Assembly (NCBI GenBank): GCA_022414725.1
Contig: CM039462.1
Coordinates: 119,757,077-119,821,076 of the forward strand
Reading direction: 5' to 3'
Source of the DNA: Microglena sp. YARC
Taxonomy: Eukaryota > Chlorophyta > Chlorophyceae > Chlamydomonadales > Chlamydomonadaceae
Length of the DNA stretch: 64,000 nucleotides
Shown piece by piece: positions 10,247 to 22,614 of the stretch. The stretch's first letter is position 1, and each line of letters opens with the position of its first letter. Below the pieces are notes generated by a model. It saw nothing but the letters and a program-made list of their open reading frames with translations. It did no database searches and was not told the origin of the DNA. The position numbers and the translations under genes were made by a program.

Positions 10247-10853
10247 GATTCGAGCTGTGGGTTCGAAATAAACTGTTCACCTATCCAACCATCCTCCAAC
10301 TTCCTTCAACCCATCCACATCTGTCACTCCATCCATCCACTCTCTCACCCAACCATTCTCCATCTACACACTCACCCATCCACTCACCCACTCACCCATC
10401 CACCCATCCTTCAACTTCCGTCCCCTCCTTAGGCTACAAGCTGCGAGTTTCAGACTCACTGTTCACTCATCCACCCATCAACTCGCCCACCCATCCACCC
10501 ATTCTTCTACCCACCGATCCTTCAACTTCCATCCCATCCTCAGGCTACAAGCTGCGAATTTGAGACCCACTGTGATTTGTGTAACACGGGCCACTGTTCA
10601 CCCATCCATCCATCTACCCATCCACCCATCCACTCACCCATCCACTCACGCATCCACCCATCCTTCAACTTCCATCCCCTCCTCTGGCTACAAGCTGTGA
10701 GTTCAAGACCCACTGTGAGTTGTGCAACACTGGCCACTGTTCACCCATCCATCCATCTACCCACCCATCCATCCACTCACCCACTCAGCCATCCACTCAC
10801 CCATCCTCCCATCCATCTACCCACCAACCCAACTGCCCCCCCCTCCTCCCTAG
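10247..10853 (+). repeat. Copies of exon F start embedded in (ccat)n
   Basis: Before the true exon at 10,854, its first 30-55 bp recur at about 10,433, 10,544 and 10,686, with a weaker trace near 10,247. Each reads close to gctacaagctgcgagtttga, several with the AG acceptor intact, and each is followed by catccacccatc minisatellite. The copies at 10,544 and 10,686 run on through tgtgcaacac(g/t)gg(c) before diverging. Confidence 0.85.
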
Positions 10854-11420
10854 GCTACAAGCTGCGAGTTTGAGACCCACTGTGAGTTGTGCAACACGGG
10901 TCCCACAGGTGTCCTCGAGGCACTGGGTCTTCCCGAGAGCATAATCCGAAATGTGATCATGGCCTATGACTTCGTCCCCCGCGCTTTCACAACCGATTAT
11001 GAAAACATAGCTATTCTGATGCGGGCCATGGGAGGCGGCCTGCAGGAGCACTCCCAGCTTGGCCGCGAGGGCCGCAAGCACCTGTTCTTCTACGTCGGAA
11101 AGGTGCTCGTCATGCAGCCGGACTCAAGCCTCTGCTTTGTGAACAACGAAGCTCCTCACCCCATGCTCCCCGCGAAGCCGATGGTCTGGGACATAGTGTC
11201 CCCCAACCTCGACGTCAAGTACCGCCCGCCGCACATCCCCCTCTCTAGCATGGACGAGGCCCAACCACCGATGGGCACTTTCATCCCCGCCTCGTCAGCC
11301 GAGGCTTTATGCGAGCTTATGGACACCCCCCATGTGCTGGAGATGTTTAACGACCCTCGGCAATTGTACGGCTCCTGGGGGGGGATCTCTCGGTACCATA
11401 ATCCGGAGCACTACACCAAG
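10854..11420 (+). CDS. Class 3 lipase, exon F (catalytic Asp/His region)
   Basis: This 189-codon exon runs from acceptor cctag (ends 10,853) to donor GTGAGT at 11,421, phase 0. It begins with a cysteine cluster (ATSCEFETHCELC), then VLEALGLPES and VIMAYDFVPRAFTTDY, matching the LLEKLGLP...VMHRDIVPRAF core of plant lipases with its catalytic Asp. Then come FFYVGKVLVMQPD and near the end YGSWGGISRYHNPEHYTK. The His in SRYHNPEHY is the likely third catalytic residue. This is the best conserved coding block of the gene. Confidence 0.92.
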
Positions 11421-12216
11421 GTGAGTTAGACTATTCACTGCATCCATCTACCCACCCATCCATCTACCCACCCACCCATCTACCCACCCATCAATCCATC
11501 TACCCACCCATCCATCTACCCACCCACCCATCTACCCACCCATCAATCCATCTACCCACCCATCCATCTACCCACTGTTCTCTGCTAATTTGGGGGGGTC
11601 TTCGGCACCCTTTTGTGCACCCCTACAGCACCCTTCCCACCCTAATTACACCCTTTTAAGCCCAATAAAGAGGTGACGTAAACCCCCCAATCTAGCAATG
11701 TAACGACTCCCTGTAAATGTACAGCCCATGTGGGGATATATCGCGGTACCACAATATGGAGCACAGTGCCAAGATGGGTCATACTGTACGTCTGTTGTTT
11801 GATTGATTTTGAAAGGATTTCCACCTCCTACAAAAGAGTATGCATACTTTGGGTCGGCGGGAGATACAGATCCTCGACCAAAAGAACATTCACCATTTCC
11901 TCAGAAGAGGGGTCTTCAGGTAGCGATCAGGGATTGTGTGTTTTTCAAGGTTGGGCTCTTGTTACCGATTTGGGTAGGCGGACTGAATGGCAGGCCTGGG
12001 GTTCTGCGGTTGGGGCCGAGATTTGAGTCTCATGGTAGCGGAAGGTTTGGCCAAAGCAGGGCCCCAGGTAACAATCGCTACTGATAGTAAGAAAAAAAGC
12101 TCTGTGAAGGAGGGGAGACATGGATGCTAAATGAGTTTAATTGTTATCATGCCGTTGATAATGATTAGATTAGATGAAGGCATTATTTTTACTCTGTTCC
12201 CCTCCCTCTCTCACAG
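11421..12216 (+). other. Last lipase intron
   Basis: It contains a catctacccaccc minisatellite (about 11,440-11,575) followed by unique sequence. A segment near 11,850-11,900 (ggcgggagatacagatcctc) recurs in altered form near 14,370. Nothing coding is seen. Confidence 0.6.
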
Positions 12217-12306
12217 GGATTTGGCCGGGCTATCCTGTACATGAAAGGAATTGAGGCGAAGAAGAAGAAGAAGAAGAAGACCTCAGAAGCTAGTAGTGTG
12301 CGATGA
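12217..12306 (+). CDS. Class 3 lipase, probable terminal exon
   Basis: After a good acceptor (ctctctcacag, ends 12,216), the frame continues in phase 0 with GFGRAILYMKGIEA, then seven lysines and TSEASSVR to a TGA at 12,304. The amphipathic start fits the final helix of class 3 lipases. The lysine tract is encoded by a (GAA/AAG)n microsatellite. The last ten codons are part of a local repeat (agtgtgcgatgacaaaa) also seen near 14,100, so the true C-terminus may differ. Confidence 0.6.
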   Translation, partial: GFGRAILYMKGIEAKKKKKKKTSEASSVR

Positions 12307-12512
12307 CAAAAAAGCAGGTAGCGTGCGATTTTTTATTTCTTTATTAAGGAATTTCACCTTAGAGGGTGAGTCTCCCGACGCAAGCCAGCGGCCCCGAGGA
12401 TTCAGTTCGAATGGTGTTGCCACTCTGTGCCACTCCTTAAAAAGATTAGGTGCACTGTGCCATACCCAACTAACTAGTAGCAAGCGATGACAGCAAAGCT
12501 GGTATCATGTGG

Positions 12513-12715
12513 CAGTGTTTCTCTTTTCAGCTACGAGTAGCAGCTTCTATGCAGCTCCTCTGACTGGCTATTCAGCCTAACCTGAGGCATCCTACTGCAC
12601 CTTCGAGCTGACACACTCAGCTGACCTGAACTGCTAAAAAAGTATGGCGGAGCCCAGCGCCTGACTCAGGGAGCTGCCTAGAAGCTACTAGGAAAAGCCG
12701 GAAAGAAAACCCCTG
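12513..12715. mobile_element. hAT-like MITE, second member of the 820-1022 family
   Basis: The ends CAGTGTTTCTCTTTTC and, in reverse, CAGGGGTTTTCTTTCC are followed on both sides by GTAGCAGCTTCTA-type and GCAGCTCC-type sequence, as in the copy at 820-1022. Flanking octamers (tcatgtgg and catggtgg) are similar but not identical, suggesting an older insertion. It is about 203 bp, non-coding. Confidence 0.7.
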
Positions 12716-12756
12716 CATGGTGGACCGGGGTTAGCCAGCCTGGGGGTGGGGGTTTA

Positions 12757-12774
12757 GGGGTAACCGGTTACCCC
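12757..12774. other. Perfect 18-bp palindrome
   Basis: GGGGTAACCGGTTACCCC is fully self-complementary. It sits in a wider imperfect inverted repeat (gttagccagcc... against ...gggctggtaac). No associated gene. Confidence 0.7.
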
Positions 12775-12871
12775 TGGGCTGGTAACCCCCGGGCTAGCTT
12801 CCCCCCTCCTGGTGGACCATCCTGTGTATTTCACAACTGGGCAACATGGGACCCTTGGCCTTGGTTGACAG

Positions 12872-13067
12872 CAGGGTACTAAATTTTGTCATTTTGGGTT
12901 GCGCTTTTGACACAACTGCCTTCTTTCGGGTTGAGCTTTTGAATCGACTGAAGACGGAAATCTGCGCGCTGCGTCCACAGCGGGGTTAAACAATTGTGTC
13001 AATTGCGTAGTTGGGCTCCAAAGCCTTGTGCGGTAGCGCGCAATAGCGCGCGTCATGTAGTACCCTG
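12872..13067. mobile_element. hAT-like MITE with perfect 8-bp target duplication
   Basis: This is a 196 bp element with inverted ends CAGGGTACTA and TAGTACCCTG, flanked by a perfect direct repeat GTTGACAG at 12,864-12,871 and 13,068-13,075. Interior ends include gcgcgc runs. It belongs to a different family from the 203 bp MITE. No coding capacity. Confidence 0.9.
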
Positions 13068-13189
13068 GTTGACAGGGGACTTGGTGGGATGGATGCTACT
13101 ATGCCCCCGTAGAAGGCTCACGAAGCCCTTACTGGGATATTCACCCCCGGGGAATCGTTTATCTGTCTGTTCTGGTCACCATAATGGCC

Positions 13190-13770
13190 CCCTGAGGCAT
13201 TGGGCCAGTGGAGTGGAGTGAAGAGTGGGTAGAGTGAAGGGTGTTTGGAGTGAGGAGTGGGTGTTTGGAGTGAGGAGTGGGTGGGTGGAGTGAGGAGTGG
13301 GTGGGTGGAGTGAGGAGTGGGTGGAGTGGGTGGAGTGAAGGGTGGGTGGAGTGGAGGGTGCGTGAAGGAGTGGTTACCATAATTGACCCCTGAGGTATTG
13401 AGCCAGTGGAGTGGAGTGAAGGGTGGGTGAGTGGAGTGGGGGGTGCGTGAAGGAGTGGTTATCATAATTGACACATGAGGCACTGGGCCAGTGGAGTGGA
13501 GTGGAGTGAAGGGTGGGTGGGTGGGTGGAGTTGAGTGGAGGGTGCGTGAAGGAGTGGTTACCATACTGGACCCCTGAGGAATTGGGCCAGTGGAGTCAAG
13601 GGTGGGTGGAGTAGAGGGTGCGTGAAGGAGTGATTATCATAATGGACCCCTCAGGCATTGGGCTAGTGGAGTGGAGTGATGGGTGGGTGGGTGGTGTGGA
13701 GGGTGCGTGAAGGAGTGGTTACCATAATTGACCCCTGAGGAATTGGGTCAGTTGAGTAGTAAAATAGTTT
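13190..13770. repeat. Minisatellite of ~110-120 bp (gagtggagtgaaggg...)
   Basis: Five imperfect units are each bounded by gacccctgaggcattgggcc and ending in gcgtgaaggagtggttacca, with an inner gtggagt hexamer-type expansion. Non-coding. Confidence 0.85.
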
Positions 13771-14640
13771 ATTCACCCATCAGGACAAGAATTTCTTTCA
13801 TAGCTGTCGTTCATGCTACCATGCCCCCGTAGCACGCTGGCAAAGCCATTGCGGGAATATTCACCCCCGGGAACATTTACCCACTGCTCCCTAAAGGCAG
13901 CAGAAAAAATCGGGCACTATCACCAAGATCCATAGTTGTAGTAGTACCAGTAGTAGTAGTAGTAGTAGTAGTAGTAGCGTCCCTACTGCCTGGAGGGTGA
14001 CACTTACTATGTCTGCCATGGTGTCTTTCCCCAGCTGCGGCGTACGGGAGGGTCCCCTTAACACCACGCCCCTCCAGGCGTTAGCTTTGTTTTCAAGTTG
14101 TAGCGTGCGATGACAAAATAACAGGTATCGTGGTGGGCCATCCAGTACATTCTCATACACTTGAGAGTTGAGATTTGGGTGGGAGTTGAAATGTGGATGT
14201 GAGTTGAGATGTGGGAGGGAGCAGAGATGTGGGTGGGAGTTGAGATGTGGGTACAGTCACACTTCCCCCCTCTGTATGCTGTGGCCATCCTGTACATTCT
14301 CCCGGCACAAAGCAGCAGCACCAATGATTCACGTCGAATAGTGTTGCCACTCGTACAAAAGATTAGGCGCACTTAGGGGCGGCAGGAGATACCGACCGAT
14401 GACCAAACGAACGTGCACCACTACCCCTCATGACAGGCATCATGGTAACGTGCACCATTACCCATGACAGGTGTCGTGGTAATGTGCACCACTACCCCTC
14501 ATGACAGGTATCGTGGTAACGTGCACCATTACCCTTGCCAGCAAAGCAGGTATCATGGTGGGCCATCCTGAACATTCTGTAGTAGAAATACTCACAGGGG
14601 GCAGGGTCCGCTAACGTCTAAACAGAATCCCCGACGAGCG
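13770..14640. other. Intergenic region with small repeats
   Basis: This holds a (TAG)n block near 13,948-13,977, gttgagatgtgggtggga repeats near 14,163-14,250, and about four units of a gtgcaccattacccatgaca repeat near 14,410-14,540. No coding region is supported. Confidence 0.6.
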
Positions 14641-14924
14641 AAAAATTCAAAATACCAGCAGCGCCTCTTCGGCTGAAACAAGAGCGTTGCCACAATTTGC
14701 CTCGTGCAGGCGCACTGGGTGCGCCATCTCTCCCCACGTTTGCCTTAGCAATGTTATTGCCACTTCTTTGAACATCTCCATTCCTTCGTGGGCATTCCCT
14801 CTCCTTCATCTTCCAAGGCAGCAGGTCTGAAATTTGGGAATTTATATATTGTTGCTCTCATATTCTTATATCCCCGTTTTTCAAATGAAGAATTCCGAAC
14901 CGGGATTGTTGCGGACAGACCTGA

Positions 14925-15810
14925 GTGCCAAGCACCAGTATGACTCAATGTCCTAACTCAGTGACGAGTTTGTGATTCTATTACCCCATAGGAAGTAAAA
15001 CAGCTTTAAATGTGAGGACTTAGTGCCTGGCACTTGTTGCACAGAGGCCTGAGTGCTAGGCACCAGTCACCAGAGTGATTCAATGCCCTATCTCAGTGAA
15101 GAGCTTGTGATTCTACTTCCCCATGTTTAGCTTGTGATTAGAGTACCCCAGAGGTTGGAAACTCCCTACGGGGAATGAAAGCAACTGAAAATGTGAGGAC
15201 TTTGTGCCACTCTCAGGTTGCAGAGGGGTCCGAGTGCGAAGCATGTGTGGTTCATTGTCCAAGCTCAGTGAAGAGCTTGTGATTCTGCTTCCCCGTAAGT
15301 GCCAAGCACCAGTGACTCAATGCTCTAGCTCTAGCTCAATGCCCTAGTTTGGGGTACAGTTCATTAATTCCTTTTCTTTGTTAGCCCTTCCTGTCACGGT
15401 TGGGCAAGTCCCTTGCATTTAGCCTATTTGGCCTACCCCTTGCATAGAGGCCTGAGTGCCAAGCACCAGAGTTATTCAATAACCTAGATTGGTGTCGAGT
15501 TTGTGAATATATTTCCCCGTGTTTAGATTGTGATTCTCCTTTCCCACAGAAAGCGAATTCCCAACGGGGAATATAAACAGTTCAACAAATGAGGAATTCG
15601 TGCCTCTCTCTTATTGCATATAGGCCTGAGTGCTAAGCACCGGTGCGATTCAACACCCTATTGCAGTGAAGGGTGTGAAATTCTACTTCCCCATGTTCAG
15701 CTTGTGATTACGTTTCCACGAAGGATGGGGACTCCCTCCGGGGAATAAAAACAGTTAAAACGTGAGGACTTTGTTTATCTCTCTTGTTGCATAGAACTGG
15801 TGTTCGGGAT
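14925..15810. repeat. Degenerate ~230-bp tandem repeats
   Basis: Four or five diverged units are each built of gcctgagtgccaagcaccag, cagtgaagagcttgtgattc and gtgaggactttgtgcc. The copies differ by many substitutions, so this is an older array than the one that follows. No gene. Confidence 0.75.
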
Positions 15811-15954
15811 TTTCTTGTGTCTAGTGAGAACATGTAAAGATCCAAGAAGCATTGTGCATGATCACATGGCTACTTAGTAATGACAACACACATGAACTTT
15901 AACTTGGTTACATAGCTTCAGCCAGCAATTTGGCTGCTTTGTCTTCGGCAGTAA

Positions 15955-17345
15955 AAAACATTATACCCGGATGAAAAAAATCTCCAGATTTTACCCGAAT
16001 GAAAAAAATTACAATTTTTTTGATACCCGAATAATTTTTTTTTTTTTACCCGAATGAAAAAATTTACAAATTATTTGATTGAGGGATTAGCCTGTCAAAA
16101 ATGTCCCTGTGTGTGTGTGTGTGTCCGTCACAACCTACTTTTCAGGTTTCACTTCAAATCACAAAAAAACGAAACATTATATAAGATATCCCAAATATAA
16201 TGATAATATAAACATTTTCATTCGGGACGCGCCTCCAGGCGCCCTTTATTGATTGAGGGATTAGCCTGTCAAAACTGTTTGTTTGTGTGTGTGTGTTTGT
16301 CCGTGTGTCACAACCTACTTTTCAGGTTTCACTTCAAATCACAAAAAAACGAAACATTATATAAGATATCCCAAATATAATGATAATATAAACATTTTCA
16401 TTCGGGACGCGCCTCCAGGCGCCCTTTATACCCGAATGAAAAAATTTATTTTTGATTGAGGGATTAGCCTGTCAAAAATGTCCGTGTGTGTGTGTGTGTG
16501 TGTCCGTCACAACCTACTTTTCAGGTTTCACTTCAAATCACAAAAAAACGAAACATTATATAAGATATCCCAAATCTAATGATAATATAAACATTTTCAT
16601 TCGGGACGCGCCTCCAGGCGCCCTTTATACCCGAATGAAAACATTTATTTTTGATTGAGGGATTAGCCTGTCAAAAATGTCCGTGTGTGTGTGTGTGTCC
16701 GTCACAACCTACTTTTCAGGTTTCACTTCAAATCACAAAAAAACGAAACATTATATAAGATATCCCAAATATAATGATAATATAAACATTTTCATTCGGG
16801 ACGCGCCTCCAGGCGCCCTTTATTTTACCCGAATGAAAAAAATTACAATTTTTTTGATTGAGGGATTAGCCTGTCAAAAATATCCGTGTGTGTGTGTGTG
16901 TGTCCGTCACAACCTACTTTTCAGGTTTCACTTCAAATCACAAAAAAACGAAACATTATATAAGATATCCCAAATATAAGACATTTTCATTCGGGACGCG
17001 CCTCCAGGCGCCCTTTATACCCGAATGAAAAAATTTACAACATTTTTTGATTGAGGGATTAGCCTGTCAAAAATGTCCGTGTGTGTGTGTGTGTGTCCGT
17101 CCGTCCGTCCCGTCCGTCACAAACTACTTTTTCAGGTTTCACTTCAAATCACAAAAAAACGAAACATTATATAAGATATCCCAAATATAAGACATTTTCA
17201 TTCGGGACGCGCCTCCAGGCGCCCTTTATATTGAGGGATTAGCCTGTCAAAACTGTTTGTTTGTATGTGTGTTTGTCCGTGTGTCACAACCTACTTTTCA
17301 GGTTTCACTTCAAATCACAAAAAAACGAAACATTATATAAGATAT
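15955..17345. repeat. Hairpin-bearing satellite, block 1
   Basis: Tandem units of about 190-210 bp each begin ttgattgagggattagcctg, carry a (GT)n then ccgtcacaacctacttttca segment, and end in an inverted repeat: TTTTCATTCGGG, a 24-nt loop containing GCGCCTCCAGGCGC, then CCCGAATGAAAA. About seven units. Some lack the closing arm. Confidence 0.95.
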
Positions 17346-17955
17346 CCCAATTATAAGACTTATTGATACCGGAGATATTCTGACGAGACCACATATGAGC
17401 ATCGCAATTCAAGAAAAGGAGCTAAGGTTTGTGCTTTTTGGGCCAAAAGCGACAATTATTGGGTAACATTTGTCATCATTTCAAATTCGTACCATCCAAT
17501 CATGTGCGCATACATAGGTTTGGGAATGGAATTGTCGTCCAAAAATCAAGACGAAACATGCAAACATCACAATGGACGAAACAGTCGTCTAGGGCACTTG
17601 AGCTATTATTAGCACGGAGTTCACCCACAACTCACCCGCAGGGCCGTGCGTGGGGTGGGACGGGTGCGTGGGGTGGGCCTACGGATATGTACTGTGTACT
17701 TCTAAATCACGTAATGTTCATGTTTCCAGCCTCGCGAGCTTGCACAATGAACAATTACAGTGGCAACGATTACATATCCAGCTCACACACTTGCGGAGCT
17801 TGGAATTAAGCACCAGCGACTTTCGATTTGCAAACTATGGAGGTACCATCATTCGCATGGGCCAAGCAGCCCCCATTTGTATTGCCGAGGCGAAATGGAC
17901 CACGCCACCGCGCCATACGTTACCCCTCCCTGGCAGGCGGCCTAGGATCGCCAGG
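17346..17955. repeat. Partial long satellite unit with a 16-bp hairpin
   Basis: This is a shortened, diverged copy of the start of the long unit (first about 430 bp recognisable). It ends in a perfect 16-bp stem, GTTACCCCTCCCTGGC at 17,919-17,934 and its complement at 17,950-17,965, with a 15-nt loop. The hairpin marks exactly where the copy stops and the short satellite resumes. Confidence 0.8.
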
Positions 17956-18245
17956 GAGGGGTAACAAAACTGTGTGTGTGTGTGTGTCCGTCCGTCAGTC
18001 ACAAACTACTTTTTCAGGTTTCACTTCAAATCACAAAAAAACGAAACATTATATAAGATATCCCAAATATAAGACATTTTCATTCGGGACGCGCCTCCAG
18101 GCGCCCTTTATATTGAGGGATTAGCCTGTCAAAACTGTTTGTTTGTGTGTGTGTGTTTGTCCGTGTGTCACAACCTACTTTTCAGGTTTCACTTCAAATC
18201 ACAAAAAAACGAAACATTATATAAGATATCCCAAATATAAGACTT
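17956..18245. repeat. Hairpin-bearing satellite, block 2
   Basis: Two units of the short satellite lie between the partial and the first full long unit. Confidence 0.9.
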
Positions 18246-21200
18246 ATTGATACCGGAGATATTCTGACGAGACCACATATGAGCATCGCAATTCAAGAAA
18301 AGGAGCTAAGGTTTGTGCTTTTTGGGCCAAAAGCGACAATTATTGGGTAACATTTGTCATCATTTCAAATTCGTACCATCCAATCATGTGCGCATACATA
18401 GGTTTGGGAATGGAATCGTCGTCAAAAAATCGAGGCGAAACATGTAAGCATCACACTGGACGAAACATTCCCCTAGGGCACTTCAGCTATTTTTAGCACG
18501 GACTTCACCCACAGCTTAGCCGCAGGGCCGTGCGTGGGGCACCGGTGCGTGGGGTGTGCCGGGTGGGTAATGAAGCCACGCCAACTATGGTCATTCTACT
18601 TCTAATTCTCGTCATGTTCATGCTTCCAGCCTTGCAACTTGCACAATTAACAATTCCATGGGAAACGAATACAAATCCATCTCACGCACTTGCGACCATC
18701 GTGCTGTAAACCATGGAGGTACAAACGTTCGCATGGGCACTTCCGAGGCCGTCAGCAATGGGACGGAATCGGACGCAGAGGGACGCATGGCATTCAAGTG
18801 AGACGCAGCCAACCTTCTGAAGCTGCGTCTGCGACGCAACGGACCCTTCGACGTTCCTTCGACGACGGAGGTAGGACGCAGTGTCCTGAACATTTCGCCT
18901 TGGTCCCACTGGCGTGCCACTGCGATGCTGCCACACTGCAAAGTCTGCCACTGCCAGACTGTCGACCGGCCCCCCCACCGGCCCCCCACTACATCCGCAA
19001 TCATCATCACCTGCACCTGGTCGCCGATATCAGTCCCGATCAATTCTCAATCCCGATCAATTCTCGATCCCGATCAATTCTCAATACCGACGTTAGCCTG
19101 TCTTCCCTTCGCCTGCCTCTGCTTGCTTGCTGCTGATCACGACGAATTTTTCGCCTCACTCAGCCTGCTTGCTGCCGCTTCCGACAATTCTCCTTCCCGT
19201 TAAAATCTCCTTCCAGATCAGCTCCCAATCCCGCTCAATTCACAATCCCGCGCGTTCGCCTGTCTCCCCTTTCCGCCTCCACCAGGTATCCCACCCACAC
19301 CCACACACCATGTTCAATGCTTAACATGCACTCCCAATCGCACAGGGGTTAGGCCGCATTGAACTCAATCACGGCCACGTCCGAGTTCGGACCTCTCGAC
19401 ACTTCCCTTCCCACTTCTACCCACTTCTACACCCCCCACTCCAATCCCCATATTCCCATCCTCTCGCCCCTATACCCCACGCCAGCGTCCACCCCGGACC
19501 TGTCAACCTTTCCTCCCACTCCCGGCCCCAGATTATCCTGCCTGGGCTTTGCTCCCATTGCCCACACCCTTCCTCACTCCCCAGGCCGTCATGGCGAGTG
19601 TAGCACAGCATGGTATGATTATGTACCTACATGCACGGTTTATTGGTGTAAGTATGGCAAGGTGAAGCATAGCATGGCATGTAATGGTCTATACACTGCC
19701 ATGCATGCATGAATTGTACAATGGTAGTATGGTGTGGGATATGGCATGGTGTAGACATAGCATGGTATGGTTTGTATCTACATGCATGGGTATATTAGTA
19801 TGGTATGGCATGGTGCAACATAGCATGGTCTGTTATGGTTTATAACCAACATGCATCGTACAATGGTAGAATGGTGTGGTATGGAATGGTGTAACATAGC
19901 ATTGTAATGGTGGTGTACCTACATGCATGGTATATTGGTATAGTATGGCATGTTGCAGCATAGCGGTCTAAATGCGAAAGGAAGACAGATGGGTTCCCTG
20001 CTTCGGGTGGCAGTGCATGCGTAGCCCCTTGTGTGTGCGTGTGTAAGTGTTTGGGTATGTGTGAATGTTTGCATGGGGTGTCTTGTAGTGCATGGATGGC
20101 CTGGTGTGTGTAAGGGTGAGTGTCTGATTGGGTTGTGTGTGTCGATGGGATTGTCTTGTAGTGCATGGATGGCCAGGTATCTGTATCTATGTACGGAAAC
20201 AGATCTTTGTGGCAGTGCATGTGTAGCCACTTGTGTGTGCATGTGCCTGGGGTTGTCTTATAGTGCATGGATGGCCAGGTGTGTGTATATGGTATGAAAC
20301 AATGCTGTGTGACAGTGCATGTGCAGCCAGTTGTTCATTTGTGTGTTTCCCATGCGTGAGTGTCGGGGTGTGTTTGTGGTGTGCATGGGGTTGTCCTTGT
20401 AGTGCCTTGGATAGCCAGATGTTTGCGTATGTGCGTGCACAGTGCTGTGTGGCAGTGCATGTATAGCCAATTGTTTTGTGTGTGCATGCATGTGTATTTG
20501 AGTGTGTTTGTATTTGCATGGGGGGTTGTCTTATAGTGCATGGATGGATAGCCATATGTGCGTGAATTTGCGTGCACAGTGCTGTGTGGCAGTGCCAGAA
20601 TAGCCAGATGTGTGTGTATGTGCAATGCACAGTTCTGTGTGGCAAGTGCTTCGATAGCCAGATGTGTGTGCAAGTGCGTGCACAGTTGCTGTGATGGAAG
20701 TGCATGGATAGCCAGATGTGTGTGTGTATGTGCGTGCGCAGTGCTGGGTGGCAGTGCACTGGATAGCCTCATGTGTGTGTATGTGCATCACAGTGCTGTG
20801 TGGCAGTGCATGGAATAGCCAGATGTGTGTGTATGTGTGTCCACAGTGCTGCCGTGGCAGTGCAGGGTAGCCAGATGTGTGTGTAATGTGCATGCATAGT
20901 GCTTGTGGGAAGTTGCGTGTATAGCCAGCTATGTGTGTGTATGTGCGTGTGCAGTGCTGGTGTGGCAGTCCTAGGTAGCCCGGAATGTGTGTGTATGTGC
21001 TTGCGCAGTGCTGTGTGCGAAGTGGATGGATAGCCAGATGTGTGTGTATGTGCGTGCACAGTGCTTGTGTGGCAAGTGCATGGATAGCAATTTGTATTGT
21101 CTGCGTGTATGCGTGCGTATTTGAGTGTGTTCGTGTTTGCATGTGGGTTTGCCGTGTAGTGCATGGATAGCCAGATGTGTTAGTATGTAGTAGCACATGG

Positions 21201-22614
21201 CTGTGCGACAGTAATGTGTAGCCAGTTGTTTTGTGTGTGCTTGCTTGAGTGGCTGAATGTGTTTGTGTTTTCATGTGGTAATGTATTGCATGGTTAGCCA
21301 GATGTGTGTGTATGTGCGTGCACAGTGCTGTGTGGCAGTGCATGGATAGCCCAGCTATGTGTATGTATGTGCGTGCGCAGTGCTGTGTGGCAAGTGCTAG
21401 GTTAGCCACATGTGTATGTTCATGCAAAGTGCTAGTGTGGTAATGCATGTATAGCCAGCTATGTGTGTATGTGCGTGCACAGTGCTGTTTCGCAGCGCAT
21501 GGATAGCCAGATGTGTGTGAATGTGCCTGCGTAGTGCTGTGTGCAGTGCAATGGATAGCTAGATGTCTGTGTATGTGCGTGCTTCATAAGTTGTCAAACG
21601 TCTTGTAGCTTATTCTGCTATTAGTACCTACTTACTCCCACTACTTTTGAAACTCCCAGCCTTCCTCCTCTCACTTTCTCGCGATTCTGCATATCAACAA
21701 TTTCTCGACTATTTGCCCCATGTCCTGCCCGTGACGTCTTATGTGTAACAGGATTTAGGTGCTTATTGGTTTGAATGCCAGCGGTTGACCATAATTCAGA
21801 TGCTACGTGTCCAAGCTGTCGAGACTATGTGTTCAATCCTACGCACGCTAGAACACGCCCAGCCGACTCTACAACCTAATTGGCAAAACACGTGCCAGAC
21901 CGCATATCACACTGACGATCTCGTAATACGATATTGTATTAGGTAACAAGCGGCTTTGTGTCCTGGGGGTCCCCAATTAATTGCCATACATGTTGGGAAT
22001 GAAGCCACATCAAGCTTGTATGCAGCTGACCGAACAAATTCCCAAAATCAACCCATTCCTCTGATTGGTTATAGTTTTGTGTGCATCAGATGCTTGCAAT
22101 AAAGCCCATATACCCGACAGTCCAGGCACCTTTAATACCACTTCAAATGTTACAACCCTACAAAATGTTTAATTGTCGTTACTTCACAGTAAACAAAGCT
22201 ACATCCATCGATTCAATTCAATTAAATCCAAATATATTTGAATTCAAAATGGAATACCAACTCAAATCAATTAAATGCATTCAATTCAAGTCCAAACTAT
22301 TCAATTTTGATTCTATCAAATTAATTAAAAAACATATTAATAAATGAATTCGTGAATTAATACAATTTAATTAATATAATTAAATTAAAAGTAACAATTA
22401 ATTAAATATAATTTAATTAATTCTGTAATTAAATTAAATAGTATCAATGACTTTAAACAAAAAAGTATTCATTCATTTTAATCGTGGTTACTAATGAATT
22501 AATTCAATTCATTTAATTAATTAAACATTTATACAATTATAATAAACACAATTTATGCAATTAAATCCGGAAAAATTAAAATCCGAATTAAATTCTTAAT
22601 TAAATTCATGATTA
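18246..22614. repeat. Long satellite unit, copy 1
   Basis: Start acttattgataccggagata. It contains in order a 1.3 kb moderately GC-rich part with no conserved protein, a catggtatggtgt-type repeat (about 19,600-19,960), a minisatellite of about 52-57 bp built on gtgcatggatagccagatgt (about 19,980-21,580), a 500 bp unique stretch, and an AT-rich aattaattaaat tail. From about 19,600 it carries scattered single-base insertions relative to copy 3. Confidence 0.9.

Noticed and set aside
18618..19136. ORFs of about 140 codons present in each long satellite unit
   Set aside because: The reading frame is broken by indels at different places in the three copies, composition is low-complexity toward one end, and no domain is recognisable.
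19840..21448. His/Thr-rich frames on the minus strand
   Set aside because: Translations of the 52-57 bp gtgcatggatagcc minisatellite; repeat artefact.
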